NCBI GenBank assembly: GCA_016793525.1
Contig: JAEUJT010000314.1
Location: forward strand, 1-6,273
Direction: 5' to 3'
Source of the DNA: Archangium sp.
GTDB lineage: Bacteria; Myxococcota; Myxococcia; Myxococcales; Myxococcaceae
DNA length: 6,273 nt
The position numbers and the translations under genes are program-made. Shown here piece after piece: positions 5,682 through 6,273 of the stretch; position 1 is the first letter of the stretch, and each line of letters starts with the position of its first letter. A model generated the notes under the pieces. It was not told the DNA's origin. It did no database searches and saw only the letters and a list, made by a program, of their open reading frames with translations.

Positions 5682-6273
5682 GTGACCCCCGACGCCATCA
5701 ACCGCCTCGTCGCCCAGCTCGCCAAGCTGCCGGGCATCGGTGAAAAAACGGCCCAGCGGCTGGCGTTCCACGTGCTGCGCGCTCCACCGGAGTACGCAAA
5801 GGGTCTCGCCACCGCCCTCACCGACGTCGTCGACCACGTGCGGCTGTGCAGCAGGTGCTTCAGCCTCCACGACGGGCCCGACGGTGTTTTCTGTGGCTTC
5901 TGCACCGACACTCGGCGCGATGATCGGGTGGTGTGCGTGGTCGAGGGCATCTCCGACGAGCTGGCCATCGAGCGCACCCGCGAGTTCAAGGGCCGCTACC
6001 ACGTGCTCCACGGCGTCTTGTCGCCGCTCGAAGGCATCGGCCCCGAGCAGCTGCGCATTCGCGAGCTGGTGCAACGGCTGAGCGACTCGGCGGTCGAAGA
6101 GATCATCGTCGCCACCAACCCCGACGTCGAAGGCGAAGCCACCGCCCTGTATTTGACCAAGCTGCTCAAGCCCATCGGCCTGCGCATCTCGCGGTTGGCG
6201 CAGGGCATCCCCATGGGGGGCGACCTCGAATACGCTGATCAGGCCACGTTGGCCCGTGCCCTGACCACCCGTC
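5682..6273 (+). CDS. recR: Recombination mediator protein RecR, 3' end cut by window
   Basis: RecR works with RecO (and RecF) to load RecA onto single-stranded DNA during gap repair. Order of parts: a helix-hairpin-helix (KLPGIGEKTAQRLAFHVL, about 15-32); a four-cysteine zinc site at Cys56, Cys59, Cys71 and Cys74; and a Toprim domain with VCVVEGISDELAIE (84-97; Glu88 and Asp92 in the usual positions), YHVLHGVLSPLEGIGP (106-121) and NPDVEGEAT. The frame runs 197 codons to the window edge with no stop; E. coli RecR has 201 residues, so only a few residues are missing. GTG 5682 is the only start after an in-frame stop at 5667. It has no good ribosome-binding site, and with the 7-base gap after ybaB this suggests coupled translation. 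Confidence 0.97.
   Translation, partial: MTPDAINRLVAQLAKLPGIGEKTAQRLAFHVLRAPPEYAKGLATALTDVVDHVRLCSRCFSLHDGPDGVFCGFCTDTRRDDRVVCVVEGISDELAIERTREFKGRYHVLHGVLSPLEGIGPEQLRIRELVQRLSDSAVEEIIVATNPDVEGEATALYLTKLLKPIGLRISRLAQGIPMGGDLEYADQATLARALTTR

Noticed and set aside
5682..6273. Apparent C-terminal truncation of RecR
   Set aside because: The frame simply runs off the window end at nearly full family length; there is no sign of a broken gene.

Overview
The window is about 6.3 kb of very GC-rich bacterial DNA with tightly packed genes. All confidently called genes lie on the + strand. The high GC, the codon bias towards G or C in third positions, the dnaX-ybaB-recR block and a secreted cytochrome c/copper-monooxygenase lipoprotein all suit a Myxococcota-like (deltaproteobacterial) organism. 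That placement is an inference; nothing here fixes the species.

Left part (1-1851): a possible leftward gene start at the extreme edge (about 19 down to 1), then about 200 bases without a clear gene. Next is a predicted exported lipoprotein (220-1428) that joins a c-type heme site to a peptidylglycine/dopamine-type copper monooxygenase fold. A short unrecognised gene follows at 1456-1851.

Middle part (1916-3024): an ECF-like sigma factor and a four-helix membrane protein that is probably its partner or regulator. They share an ATGA stop/start overlap. The membrane protein in turn overlaps dnaX by another ATGA, so three successive genes look translationally coupled.

Right part (3021-6273): the DNA replication/repair block dnaX-ybaB-recR. 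dnaX supplies the clamp-loader subunits, ybaB a small nucleoid-associated protein, and recR the recombination mediator; recR is cut by the window end just before its stop codon.

The main oddity is that dnaX is split between two frames. Frame 0 ends after 397 codons, about where gamma-type products end. The Ala/Pro linker and tau-like C-terminal domain continue in the +1 frame to 5310. The switch region holds a G5 run in the loop of an 8-bp perfect hairpin. This could be a one-base indel (sequencing error or real mutation) or a recoding site that makes short and long DnaX forms. The sequence alone cannot decide.
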